Assembly: GCA_037623315.1 (NCBI GenBank)
Contig: JBBJJH010000007.1
Location: 93,733 to 157,732 of the forward strand
Length of the DNA: 64,000 nucleotides
Direction of reading: 5' to 3'
Source of the DNA: Halanaerobiaceae bacterium ANBcell28
GTDB taxonomy: Bacteria > Bacillota > Halanaerobiia > Halanaerobiales > DTU029
The position numbers and the translations under genes were made by a program. Every line of letters begins with the position of its first letter. The first letter of the stretch is position 1. Positions 25,436-34,662 of the stretch are shown piece after piece. The notes beneath the pieces were generated by a model, which saw only the letters and a program-made list of their open reading frames with translations, was not told the DNA's origin and ran no database searches.

Positions 25436-27742
25436 TTAATACAATTTTTCAATAACTACACCTTTATAGAAATGCATAATAATTTCGTCATAATTATAAT
25501 TACTAACTGCCATACCTGCAGAAGCAGTTTGATCCATACCTACATGATGTCCCCATCCGCTACCATAAAAAATAACTTTTTCAATAAAATTGTTAGAGTC
25601 ATAAGACTTTTCTATAAAAAATCTATTACTTTTTAGCCCACCTAAAGAACTTCTAATTCTATCTTTTTTAAATTCTAAGGTTCTGTCTTCACTTTTAAGT
25701 ATAACAGTATTAACTGTTCCACCATTAGTTCTATCAGTAGCTATAATATCAACAACTTCATTTAAATTGTAACGTTCTTTTAAATAATCGGCTTCCAAAA
25801 CCATGATCCATCTATAAATATTTCTACCTACATAAGGTGAAATATTTGAATAAGAATCAGGTTCTGCTAACAACCATTGTTCTAATTGATATGGTTCTAA
25901 TGGAAATACAAAATCTTCAATACTCATATTATTAGCTCCATCTAAATATGAAACATTACCACCCCATATATCAACACTTCTCTCGGAATAACCACCACTA
26001 TTGCTGCTAAATACTGCTGTAATTGGCTGATTATTATATGTCGCAATTTCACCTTTTGTCTCTAATATAAGTTTGTTTGTTCTTGATGTTTCTGATCTAA
26101 TTCCATTATAGACAGCACAATGAACAGTATCACATAAATCAAAACCACTAGAAGCATGTTTACCTAAATTATTAACAGCATATGTTCTTGCTGCAATTGT
26201 TTGTGCTTTGATAGCTTCTTCTGGCCACCAAGCTGGCATTTCGGCTGGTACAACTGAAAATATATACTCTTCTAAGTTTACTATATTTATAGCATTAAAA
26301 TCACTGTCACTATTTGGATATAACTCTAGAACACCTCTATATTGTCTATCTTCAGTTCCTGCCCAGAAATAACCTTCACCATATGATACATCATATAACA
26401 TAAATGGATACCTATTATCATTAAGAACTATTGTAATTGATTTATCAGTACTGATAATTTTAATTAATTCATCTTCATGATAAATTCTGAAAACATTATT
26501 TTTATAATCAATTCTATACTCTTTATTACTTTTCCCTTCTAATACTATATCATTATTAACATTATATATTTTAAAGTCATTACCTACTTGCAACGATAGA
26601 CTATTCACGTCTTCAATAAGTCCTACTCTGACATCAATTATATTTTCTCCTTTTGGATGATCATCAAGTTGAAACCAATCAATATTTCTTCTTGTTTCTG
26701 CTTTCCTATCAATCTCTTCTTGACGAAATTCAGGATATTTTTCAAGTATACTATTAACACGTTGTCTTGCATAATTTCTTTGATTATTAGTAGATATACT
26801 TCTGTTCCAATAAGTGTAGGCTAATCTATAATCTTCAATTTTCTCATGGAGTAAAGCTAATTTTGGAAATATAAAAGATAGACTAGAGTCTCTCCGTAAT
26901 GCCTCATTATAAAAATTTATTGCATTTTGGTAATTATTATTAATATTATTGAAATTAGCCAAACCTAAGTAATTTAGTATTAGATTACTATCAATTTCTA
27001 TACCTCTCAGAAATGATGATTCTACATTTTCATAATCATTTATTTTTATATAACTTTGCCCAAGATAGTATAATAAAATTGAATACTCTTTATCACTTAG
27101 AATATTGTTATGATTTATATCATTTTGTTCTTTCAACTTATTTTCTTGTCTTTGCTGAACTTCATAAAGTATATTCTTAGCTTCTAGATAAGTACCATGC
27201 TGATATAAAAGAACAGCCTTTCTAAACATCCAATATAAATTATCTTGATCTATTTCTAAAATTTTATTTAAGTAATTAATGGATTGATCTAAAAATCCTA
27301 ATTCTTTATTTATAAAATAAAGATTTTTTAAGGCTTGTAGGTTATATTGTTCATATTTTAATATGTTTTGGTAGTTTTGCAAAGATTCATCAAAATTTCC
27401 TGCATAATAACTATCCCTAGCAATATCTAATAAACTAGCTATTTTTTTTTCATCAATCTCATCATTATATTTTCTATTTATGGTATTCTCTACATCTAGT
27501 GTTAATTCTACTTGATTATTTAATTTTAATCTGTCTTGATTATATTCTTCTTTTAAATCGAATTCTACTTGTTTCAAATGAACACTACTTTCTTTCTCAA
27601 TCTTTTGATTTTCTTCCATACTATTACCAAATACATCTGAACTTTCTATAAGAAAATAATTTAAAAATACAAATATAATTCCAATGGAAATACCAGTTAA
27701 TAATATAGCATAATATTTATTTTTTTCTTTATTTAATTTCAT
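25436..27742 (-). CDS. Membrane-anchored TPR protein with SpoIID/LytB domain
   Basis: The 768-residue protein has one N-terminal membrane helix (about 12-33), a tetratricopeptide region (about 95-345, with repeats such as YYAGNFDESLQNYQNILKY and YLGLANFNNINNNYQNAINF), a beta-rich stretch, and a C-terminal SpoIID/LytB domain (about 440-768). SpoIID is a lytic transglycosylase that cleaves denuded glycan. The putative catalytic Glu lies in VPAEMPAWWPEEAIKAQ. TIAARTYAVNNLGKH and GWGHHVGMDQTASAGMA are also diagnostic. The TPR fusion is larger than the sporulation SpoIID of Bacillus (about 340 residues), so it may act with a protein partner in vegetative wall turnover or engulfment. Confidence 0.88.
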   Translation of the reverse strand: MKLNKEKNKYYAILLTGISIGIIFVFLNYFLIESSDVFGNSMEENQKIEKESSVHLKQVEFDLKEEYNQDRLKLNNQVELTLDVENTINRKYNDEIDEKKIASLLDIARDSYYAGNFDESLQNYQNILKYEQYNLQALKNLYFINKELGFLDQSINYLNKILEIDQDNLYWMFRKAVLLYQHGTYLEAKNILYEVQQRQENKLKEQNDINHNNILSDKEYSILLYYLGQSYIKINDYENVESSFLRGIEIDSNLILNYLGLANFNNINNNYQNAINFYNEALRRDSSLSFIFPKLALLHEKIEDYRLAYTYWNRSISTNNQRNYARQRVNSILEKYPEFRQEEIDRKAETRRNIDWFQLDDHPKGENIIDVRVGLIEDVNSLSLQVGNDFKIYNVNNDIVLEGKSNKEYRIDYKNNVFRIYHEDELIKIISTDKSITIVLNDNRYPFMLYDVSYGEGYFWAGTEDRQYRGVLELYPNSDSDFNAINIVNLEEYIFSVVPAEMPAWWPEEAIKAQTIAARTYAVNNLGKHASSGFDLCDTVHCAVYNGIRSETSRTNKLILETKGEIATYNNQPITAVFSSNSGGYSERSVDIWGGNVSYLDGANNMSIEDFVFPLEPYQLEQWLLAEPDSYSNISPYVGRNIYRWIMVLEADYLKERYNLNEVVDIIATDRTNGGTVNTVILKSEDRTLEFKKDRIRSSLGGLKSNRFFIEKSYDSNNFIEKVIFYGSGWGHHVGMDQTASAGMAVSNYNYDEIIMHFYKGVVIEKLY

Positions 27743-28174
27743 AAGTGTCTCCTTTTAAAAATAATTTTGTAAAGATTTAAAACTGTTTTATTTCACTTTT
27801 AAAGTTTTATGTAATAAAACTTTTTTATTAGCTAGGGAAATTATATGCTTTCGTAACCTGTGGACAATTTAGCTCACCCGAATCTTTTTTTAAAAAACAC
27901 AATGCTAATTCGTGTATAAGCATATTCGATTAGGCCTCATCAAGAATTTTTCATTATAAAATAAGATAAGCAAAGCTAATTTGTTCAATATACTAATATT
28001 ACTTTATATCCTTAATAATTATAATTCTTTATAGAAAGGCAAAATCCTTTTTCCTAAATCTGGTTTTTTATTGCAGGAAATTTTTCTTATATAGAGAATA
28101 AGTGATATATAAGGAAAAATTATAATTAATTATTTTACTAGATTATAGATATTTTAGCAGAAAGGAGGTATAAA
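27743..28174. other. Divergent intergenic region
   Basis: This gap separates the TPR-SpoIID gene and the MerR-like gene. A 9-bp hairpin followed by TTTTTT (27801-27826) resembles a plus-strand terminator, though no plus gene precedes it. I see no other RNA or operator. AAAGGAGG precedes the MerR-like gene. Confidence 0.4.
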
Positions 28175-28702
28175 ATGAGTACAGAGAAATATACAACTTC
28201 TGAAGCAGCGAAAATATTAAACTTAGCCCCGTCAACTTTGCGTTATTGGGAATCAGAATTATCTAATATTTTAAATATACAAAGAAATGAAAATGGATAT
28301 AGACAATATTCTGAAGAAAATATAAACCTTCTTAAAAAGATAAAAATATATTTATATGATCAAAAATACTCAATTAAACAAGTACGTGAGATATTAAATT
28401 TAGAAGAAAGCCAGCAGGACATTGCAGCAACTATGATATCAGGGTCAGACACAAATATATCTAATCTTGTAGAAGCACTCCTAAATAAGTTTGAAAAAAT
28501 TGAAGATGGATTGGATGAATTAAAGAACGGCCAAAAGCATCTAAAGGAAGAATATCTTCAAGCTGTAAAATTATTAAGTATTACACAGGAAAGAAGAGAC
28601 AGAGAGCTTGTAAAAGAAATAAGAAAACGACTAGACAATAAAAAAAATCAAAACCAAACTATATTGCAAAAATTATTACCATGGGGGAAAGGTAATGATT
28701 AG
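28175..28702 (+). CDS. MerR-type DNA-binding protein with coiled coil (RacA-like layout)
   Basis: The 175-residue protein has an N-terminal MerR winged helix (TTSEAAKILNLAPSTLRYWE, 7-26; RQYSEENINLLKKIKIY, 43-59). A charged coiled coil (about 95-160) and a basic tail follow. There is no effector-binding Cys or ligand domain. This layout is shared with RacA, which anchors chromosome ends at the pole during sporulation, and with small MerR regulators of unknown input. In a spore former RacA-like action is possible, but sequence alone does not decide. AAAGGAGG lies 8 nt before the ATG, and a hairpin follows the stop. Confidence 0.75.
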   Translation: MSTEKYTTSEAAKILNLAPSTLRYWESELSNILNIQRNENGYRQYSEENINLLKKIKIYLYDQKYSIKQVREILNLEESQQDIAATMISGSDTNISNLVEALLNKFEKIEDGLDELKNGQKHLKEEYLQAVKLLSITQERRDRELVKEIRKRLDNKKNQNQTILQKLLPWGKGND

Positions 28703-28705
28703 AAC

Positions 28706-28735
28706 AACTTTCGGAGTTTTATAACTCCGAAAGTT
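28706..28735 (+). terminator. Hairpin after the MerR-like gene
   Basis: A perfect 13-bp stem (AACTTTCGGAGTT with AACTCCGAAAGTT, 4-nt loop) begins 3 bp past the stop. The T run (ATTTTTTT) comes about 8 nt after the stem, later than usual. The right-arm 13-mer recurs at 36114-36126. Confidence 0.65.
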
Positions 28736-28795
28736 AATATGATTTTTTTGTTTACTTCTATTGTATTCTCGCATTATAGTAGTTTTAGCATATAA

Positions 28796-29437
28796 TTATT
28801 TCTCTTCTTTTCTATTTTTATAATATTGACAAATTTCCGCTATAACACAATTTTCACACTGAGGATTACGGGCTTTACAAACTCTTCTGCCATGATAGAT
28901 TAAACAATGATGCATTTCAGACCAATTTTCTTCAGGAATTTGTTCCATAAGGGCTTTTTCAACAGTTAAGAAGTTTTTAGAACTTACTATTCCAATTCTG
29001 TTGGCAAGACGAAAAACGTGTGTATCAACTGCTATAGCATTCTTATTAAAAATACAAGACAATAAAACATTGGCTGTTTTCCTACCAACTCCTGGTAATT
29101 TAATCAATTCTTCTCTACTATTCGGAACTTCTCCGTTATAATTTTTTAGCAACATTTTGCAAGTATCAATTATATATTTACTTTTATTCTTATATAAACC
29201 AATACTATTTATTTCTTTTTCTAAGGTATTTTTTTCTAATTTAATAAAATCTTCTACTTTCTTGTACTTTCGAAACAATTCGGCAGTAACTTTATTTACC
29301 TGCTTATCCGTTGTTTGAGCAGATAAAATTGTAGCAATTAATAATTCAAATGCATTTGAATAATTTAATTCTGTTTTTGCCTGTGGATATTCAATTTTTA
29401 ATTTATCAAGTAAAAAATTTATATTTTTTTTATTCAT
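28796..29437 (-). CDS. nth: Endonuclease III
   Basis: Nth is a DNA glycosylase/AP lyase that removes oxidised pyrimidines. The start at 29437 is preferred because AAAGGA lies 9 nt upstream; the ATG at 29446 touches the same site. The 213 residues include the helix-hairpin-helix LPGVGRKTANV with Lys120, catalytic Asp138 (AVDTHVFR) and the C-terminal [4Fe-4S] ligands Cys187, Cys194, Cys197 and Cys203. All key residues are intact. The protein lies in a single-gene unit. Confidence 0.96.
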   Translation of the reverse strand: MNKKNINFLLDKLKIEYPQAKTELNYSNAFELLIATILSAQTTDKQVNKVTAELFRKYKKVEDFIKLEKNTLEKEINSIGLYKNKSKYIIDTCKMLLKNYNGEVPNSREELIKLPGVGRKTANVLLSCIFNKNAIAVDTHVFRLANRIGIVSSKNFLTVEKALMEQIPEENWSEMHHCLIYHGRRVCKARNPQCENCVIAEICQYYKNRKEEK

Positions 29438-29599
29438 AGAAAGCATTCCTTTCTTAATTTATATTAAAGCTATTACTGTAATTTAACATATTTTTATATA
29501 ATTTATAGATGTGACTATTGACTTAATACTTTTACTATTATATCATTAACTAAATTAAAAGGGACTATAATTAAGTATCACTATCATGTGGAGGTTATT

Positions 29600-30178
29600 A
29601 TGAAAAAAACAATTGGAATTGACATAGATGGTGTAATAACTGATGAAATACATCCTAATAAAAATATTTGGCATGATGCTCTTTGTACTTATCTAGGTTA
29701 TGATATCAAAATGGTAAATAACTCCTATTATTTTGATAAAGCATATAATTTACCCCTAAAACAAATAAATTCATTTATCGAAGAAAAAATTGAAGATATC
29801 TATAAAGAAGTAAGAATATCTAATGGAGCTAAAGAAACTATAAATCAATTCTATGATCAAGGTTTTGATATCCATTTAATAACAGCACGAGATAAAAAAC
29901 ATCAACAAATCACTAAAAATTGGGTAGATAAAAATCAAATAAAATATACAAGTATATCACATGAAGAAGATAAAGCACCGCTAGCTTCTAAAAAAGAAAT
30001 CAATATATTTATTGAAGATCATGTTAAAAATGCTCAAGAATTAAGCGAAATAGGAATTAAAGTCCTATTAGTTAATAAATATCACAATGCAGACTTTATT
30101 GAAAATAAAAATATGATTACTAGAGTTAATAATTGGACGGAAATTAGAGAAAAACTAAAAAAGCATTTTAAATTATAG
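29600..30178 (+). CDS. HAD-family 5'(3')-nucleotidase-like phosphatase
   Basis: The 192-residue protein has HAD motif I DIDGVITD (Asp8, Asp10), motif II LITARD (about 93-98) and a C-terminal motif with IEDHVKNAQEL. This set matches the NT5C / YqfW-type deoxyribonucleotidase group, which dephosphorylates (deoxy)nucleoside monophosphates. The substrate is inferred. The start at 29600 is preferred because GGAGG lies 5 nt upstream; a GTG at 29588 would overlap that site. The gene is isolated between two minus-strand units. Confidence 0.8.
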   Translation: MKKTIGIDIDGVITDEIHPNKNIWHDALCTYLGYDIKMVNNSYYFDKAYNLPLKQINSFIEEKIEDIYKEVRISNGAKETINQFYDQGFDIHLITARDKKHQQITKNWVDKNQIKYTSISHEEDKAPLASKKEINIFIEDHVKNAQELSEIGIKVLLVNKYHNADFIENKNMITRVNNWTEIREKLKKHFKL

Positions 30179-30266
30179 GTAAAACCATATCTTTTTTATC
30201 AGATTTTATATAATTATTAGTTTCCTATATTACTACAAGAAGAGTTTTTTTCTAATCTTTCCTAGA

Positions 30267-31913
30267 TTAAAAAAATGTACTTCCTCCAATAAATTCTTTT
30301 AAAATGGATACTTGAGGTGTGTCATCCTCTGGCATTGGCAAAAAACATGTTAATAATTTTAATAATCTTTGAGCCTGATAATAATTGTCATCTTCCATCT
30401 TTATCGCATGTAAAAGAGGTTCAACATATTTTTTTAAAACCGCTAACTCATAAATTAATGCTGAATTAAAAATTATATCGGCTTTTTCTTGATAAGGAAA
30501 AATATTGTTTTCTTCTCCTCTCCTTACTGCTGGCCACATATCAATTGTATTGCTTGCTGTATGATTGCGAAAATAATGATCCCTAACAATTCTTCTAATT
30601 AATCTAGTATCTGTAGTAGGTATTCGATTATGTTTATCAATATTTATTTGAGTTAAAGCACTAATATATATCTTATATTTAATATTTTCTGGTATTATTT
30701 CAGTTAAAAGACCATTTAAACTATGAATTCCTTCGATAATTATAGGTTGATCACTTTCTATTTTTAATTTCTTTCCTTTAAACTCTCTTTTTCCCAGATA
30801 AAAATTAAATGTAGGAATATTAATCAGTTCACCATTTATTAAGCTCAATAAATGCATATTAAATAAATCCAAATCAATTGCATTAATTGATTCAAAATCA
30901 TAATTACCATCCTCATCTAGAGGAGTATCTTCTCTATTTACAAAATAATCATCTGTAGATATAGCAACAGGTCTTAAACCATTTACTCTTAATTGAATAG
31001 CTAAGCGCTGAGCAAATGTAGTTTTTCCCGATGAGGAAGGACCAGCAATTAAAATTATTTTATTATTTTCTATATCTTCAGATATCCTATCAGCAATATT
31101 TGCTATTTTTTTTTCATGAAGAGCTTCTGTAATAAGAATCAAATCGTTATATTCTTTATTCTTAATTACCTCATTTAGATCATCAACGCCTGATACCCCT
31201 ATGACTTCTCCCCATTTCTCATATTCATAGAAAACTCCAGCTAATTTCGCTTGTTCAATAAATAAAGGAACATCATAGGGCTTACCCCTTTGAGGATATA
31301 ATAATACAAAGCCAGGTGATCTCATATGAAGATCAAATCTATCAAGCACAGAAGTCCTCGGTACCATATTATAGAAGAAGTAATCAAAATATCCATCTAA
31401 TTCATATACATCAAATTCATCTTTATTTATATCATTTAAAACATTAATTTTATCTTTCATTTCTTGTTGATTATATATGTGAATTAATTTCTTTTTTGAA
31501 AGCTTATGTTTTTTTATCTGAAAATTAGAATTTATAATATCAATCATATTTTCTTTAATTTTTATTAACTCTTCTTTTGTTAAAACTTTTTCTTTGTGTA
31601 TTTCACAATATATTCCGTTACTAAGAGAATGCTCTATAGACAACTTAGAATTTGGAAACAAATCATATATGGCTTTAGCTAATACTATAAAAAGACTTCT
31701 ACGATAAATCCGATTCCCAATTTCATCATTAATAGATAAAAATTTTATATTTGAGTCATCATATAAAGGCATAGATAAATCCTCTAATTGATTGTTTACA
31801 ATTGCAGCTACTGTTATTTTAGGATCATAACCTTTTATTTTAAACATTAGTTCTTCTAATTTTATACCTTCCGGAAAAACATGATCTTTTCCGGAAATAG
31901 TCACATTAATCAT
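30267..31913 (-). CDS. TGS-domain nucleoside (uridine-type) kinase
   Basis: This is a fusion of about 548 residues. An N-terminal TGS-like domain and a threonyl-tRNA-synthetase-like second-additional-domain segment (about 1-240) precede a P-loop kinase of the uridine kinase/phosphoribulokinase family. The kinase has Walker A AGPSSSGKTTFAQR near 292, STDDYFVNRED and IIIEGIHSLN. The architecture is widespread in Clostridia and is annotated as nucleoside kinase. The physiological substrate is not certain. ATG at 31913 with GGGGTG upstream is preferred over GTG at 31922. It overlaps the queG stop by 8 nt, so the two are translationally coupled. Confidence 0.82.
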   Translation of the reverse strand: MINVTISGKDHVFPEGIKLEELMFKIKGYDPKITVAAIVNNQLEDLSMPLYDDSNIKFLSINDEIGNRIYRRSLFIVLAKAIYDLFPNSKLSIEHSLSNGIYCEIHKEKVLTKEELIKIKENMIDIINSNFQIKKHKLSKKKLIHIYNQQEMKDKINVLNDINKDEFDVYELDGYFDYFFYNMVPRTSVLDRFDLHMRSPGFVLLYPQRGKPYDVPLFIEQAKLAGVFYEYEKWGEVIGVSGVDDLNEVIKNKEYNDLILITEALHEKKIANIADRISEDIENNKIILIAGPSSSGKTTFAQRLAIQLRVNGLRPVAISTDDYFVNREDTPLDEDGNYDFESINAIDLDLFNMHLLSLINGELINIPTFNFYLGKREFKGKKLKIESDQPIIIEGIHSLNGLLTEIIPENIKYKIYISALTQINIDKHNRIPTTDTRLIRRIVRDHYFRNHTASNTIDMWPAVRRGEENNIFPYQEKADIIFNSALIYELAVLKKYVEPLLHAIKMEDDNYYQAQRLLKLLTCFLPMPEDDTPQVSILKEFIGGSTFF

Positions 31914-33027
31914 CAAGTTCACCCCAATGTGATTTTTTTTTCTTAAATAATTTTTTTATTTCTTTTAAAACGTTTTCATCTTTTTCAGAATAATAATGTT
32001 TCCTTAAAATATTGCTAATTGAATTATCTTTTATTTCTCCTAAAGCCCATACTACATAAGTTCTTAAAACAGGAGATGGATTTTTTAATTCTTTAATTAA
32101 TATAGGAAGATTATTAATTTCAGGTTTATTAGCCATATTAATTAAAGTATTACGTTTTAGTATCCTTAGACCTCTCCAAGTAATAGCTGATTCTTTCCAA
32201 GCTTCTGTAAGATTATTTTTTGTAAGTTCTAAAATTTGTTTACTATCAGCTTCAATTTTAGGCTTAAATTCTGGATGTCTATCAAGTGGAATTTTTTTAT
32301 TATAAGGACAAATACTTAAACATGTATCACACCCCCATAAGTTATTCCCGATACTGTTTCTTTCTGTTTCACCTAAATATCCTTTTTTCTGCGTAATATA
32401 GCTCAAACACTTTTCGGAATCCAGGTGTAAAGGTGCTTTAAAAGCTTTTGCTGGGCATTTATCTATACATAAACTACATTCGTTACATCTAGACTGCATA
32501 GGTTCATCATATATCAAGTCTATATTTGTAATAATTTCACCTAACACTATATAAGATCCAAAGACAGGATTGATTAAATTATTACTCTTACCAATCCAGC
32601 CAAGACCGGCTCTATATGCAACTTCTCTGTCTAAGATTGAACCAGTATCACAATATGCTTTACTCTTAAAATTAGGAACTATCTTATAGAGATAATCTAT
32701 TATTTCTTGCATTTTTTCTTCCATTATTAAATGATAATCTTTGCTGCGAGCATATAAGGAAATATACTGATTTCTTTGATTTGAAATATCACTACTAGCA
32801 TAAGATAAGGCTAGAGCAATAATTGATTTTGCTGATTCTAAATGATTTTTAGGATGGGTTAGCAATACTTTGTCATTTTTGATAAATTTATTTAAGTTTC
32901 TATTTTTTATCACTTGATATGCTTTAGAGAAAGGCTCAGCAGTTGTGATTCCTACCAAGTCAAATCCAATTTCTTTAGCCATCTTTTTAATTTTATTAGT
33001 TAAATTTCGTTTTTGAAAACTACTCAT
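31906..33027 (-). CDS. queG: Epoxyqueuosine reductase
   Basis: QueG carries out the last step of queuosine synthesis, reducing epoxyqueuosine in tRNA with a cobalamin cofactor and two [4Fe-4S] clusters. The 373-residue chain has the N-terminal domain with DREVAYRAGLGWIGK, two cluster motifs (CNECSLCIDKCP; CDTCLSICPYNK plus Cys in SEKCLSY) and a C-terminal HEAT-like repeat (about 295-365). GGAG precedes the ATG. No other que genes are adjacent. It overlaps the nucleoside kinase gene. Confidence 0.95.
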   Translation of the reverse strand: MSSFQKRNLTNKIKKMAKEIGFDLVGITTAEPFSKAYQVIKNRNLNKFIKNDKVLLTHPKNHLESAKSIIALALSYASSDISNQRNQYISLYARSKDYHLIMEEKMQEIIDYLYKIVPNFKSKAYCDTGSILDREVAYRAGLGWIGKSNNLINPVFGSYIVLGEIITNIDLIYDEPMQSRCNECSLCIDKCPAKAFKAPLHLDSEKCLSYITQKKGYLGETERNSIGNNLWGCDTCLSICPYNKKIPLDRHPEFKPKIEADSKQILELTKNNLTEAWKESAITWRGLRILKRNTLINMANKPEINNLPILIKELKNPSPVLRTYVVWALGEIKDNSISNILRKHYYSEKDENVLKEIKKLFKKKKSHWGELDD

Positions 33028-33381
33028 TTTAGTCTCCTTATTTAGCAGATCTTTTATTATATTTATATAATAATATTAATTAATACATAAATAAACCATG
33101 TTTGTATTTAAGAAAAAAAGAAGAAAGCACTACAAACAATTCCTAGATACTAATTTAGTCTTAACACTTCAATACATGGCTTATTTATAATTATATCGTA
33201 TATATAATAGGGTAATCAAGAAAAACATAATCAAAAAATATAAAATAAAATGACTTAGATAAAATCTGTTCAAACCTTTCTAGATATATTAAACATTTAA
33301 TGTTTTATTATTTTTTGATAAAATAAGTAAGTAAACTCAGACCATTGGTCTGAGTTTTTATTATAGTAGTTTCTTATTTAT
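33028..33381. other. Intergenic region with one terminator
   Basis: Apart from a palindromic terminator (33333-33356) near its right end, this AT-rich gap between queG and the M16 gene shows no reading frame or RNA I recognise. Confidence 0.4.
33333..33356 (-). terminator. Terminator of the M16 peptidase operon
   Basis: A perfect 24-bp palindrome (AAACTCAGACCA with its complement) lies 26 bp past the stop of the second M16 gene. Its minus-strand tail is TTTACTTACTT. Confidence 0.75.
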
Positions 33382-34662
33382 TTAAGCTCTTTCAATTATG
33401 GACCTACATATATGTTCTTCTTGAAATAAATCTTTAGATCTCTTTAATATATATTCATAGTTTATATCTTCCATTATCTTTAAGTAATCAAAGTAATTTA
33501 GTCCTTTAAAATGAAAAGATATAAAATCTGATGCAATGTTATCAAAAGAATTAAACCCTTCAACATATTCGCCTATATTCTTTTTTAATAATCTCTTAAA
33601 ATCATCTTCTTTTATATTCTTTTTATTATTTAAAAAGACTTCTTTCAAGCTATTATATAAGAGCTCTGGATCATTACTTTTACCGCCAAGCAAAGCATAT
33701 CCATAGCCTTTTTCTAAAACATAATAGTGACCAAAACTATTATCAATTAGTCCATCATTGTAGAGTTCTTGATAAAGACTACTACCTTTTCCTATTAAAA
33801 TATCCATTAAAATATTTGAAGCTATATCCTGTTTAAGCATTTCAATAGGGTCCTTAGGAATTATATTTTCTTTAATTCCCATTCTAAAAAGTGCTTGCGA
33901 TACATCCATATTTTTTTGAACTAAATTTTCATAGACATTTTGGGGTTCGTCTTCATAAAATCTTTCAATTTCCTCATAGTTTTTGAACTGTTTTTTGTTT
34001 TGATTTTCTTCTATAATTTTCATCATATCTTCAACTACAAAATCTCCCGTTATAAACAAGACCATATTACCTGGATTATAAAAAGTATTATAGCATAAAT
34101 ATAAATCTTCTTTACTTATCTTAGCAATACTTTCTACTGTTCCAGCTATATCGATCTTTGCAGGGTGTTTATGATACATAGCACTTAGCAAATTAAAGTA
34201 AACTTGATAATTTGCATCATCTTCATACATTCTTATTTCTTGTTCTATAATTCCTTTCTCTTTTTCAACATTCTCATCAGTAAAATAAGGTTCCTGGACA
34301 AAGTTTAATAAAGCAGTACTTGCTTCAATTATATTTTCACTACTTTGAAATAAATAAGCAGTTGTATTTTGATTTGTATATGCATTTGTTGATGCTCCTA
34401 AACGTGCAAAGATTGAAAAAGTATCTTCATTTTCACCTTCAAAAAGTTTATGTTCAAGAAAATGTGCAATACCATCTGGTACTTTAACAATTTCATTATT
34501 ATCAGGGTCTTTAAATTTACTATCAATAGAACCATAGTTACTAGCAAAAATACCATAAGCCTTACTAAAATTATCTCTAGGCATTAAATAGACACTCAAT
34601 CCATTATTAAGAGTTTTAAAGTATAGTTTTTCTTTAATTATATCATGATGCAATTCTAACAT
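33382..34662 (-). CDS. M16-family zinc peptidase, YmfH-like catalytic subunit
   Basis: The 426-residue insulinase-family peptidase has the inverted zinc motif HFLEH (His67, Glu70, His71) and the distal Glu in EKGIIEQEIRMYEDD. It corresponds to YmfH in the YmfF-YmfH pair. M16 pairs of this type form a clam-shell that degrades short peptides, with one active and one inactive half. The gene overlaps its partner by one base (TAATG). No signal peptide is visible, so it should be cytoplasmic. Processing of a bacteriocin or cyclic peptide is another known use of M16 pairs, but no such genes are near. Confidence 0.9.
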   Translation of the reverse strand: MLELHHDIIKEKLYFKTLNNGLSVYLMPRDNFSKAYGIFASNYGSIDSKFKDPDNNEIVKVPDGIAHFLEHKLFEGENEDTFSIFARLGASTNAYTNQNTTAYLFQSSENIIEASTALLNFVQEPYFTDENVEKEKGIIEQEIRMYEDDANYQVYFNLLSAMYHKHPAKIDIAGTVESIAKISKEDLYLCYNTFYNPGNMVLFITGDFVVEDMMKIIEENQNKKQFKNYEEIERFYEDEPQNVYENLVQKNMDVSQALFRMGIKENIIPKDPIEMLKQDIASNILMDILIGKGSSLYQELYNDGLIDNSFGHYYVLEKGYGYALLGGKSNDPELLYNSLKEVFLNNKKNIKEDDFKRLLKKNIGEYVEGFNSFDNIASDFISFHFKGLNYFDYLKIMEDINYEYILKRSKDLFQEEHICRSIIERA

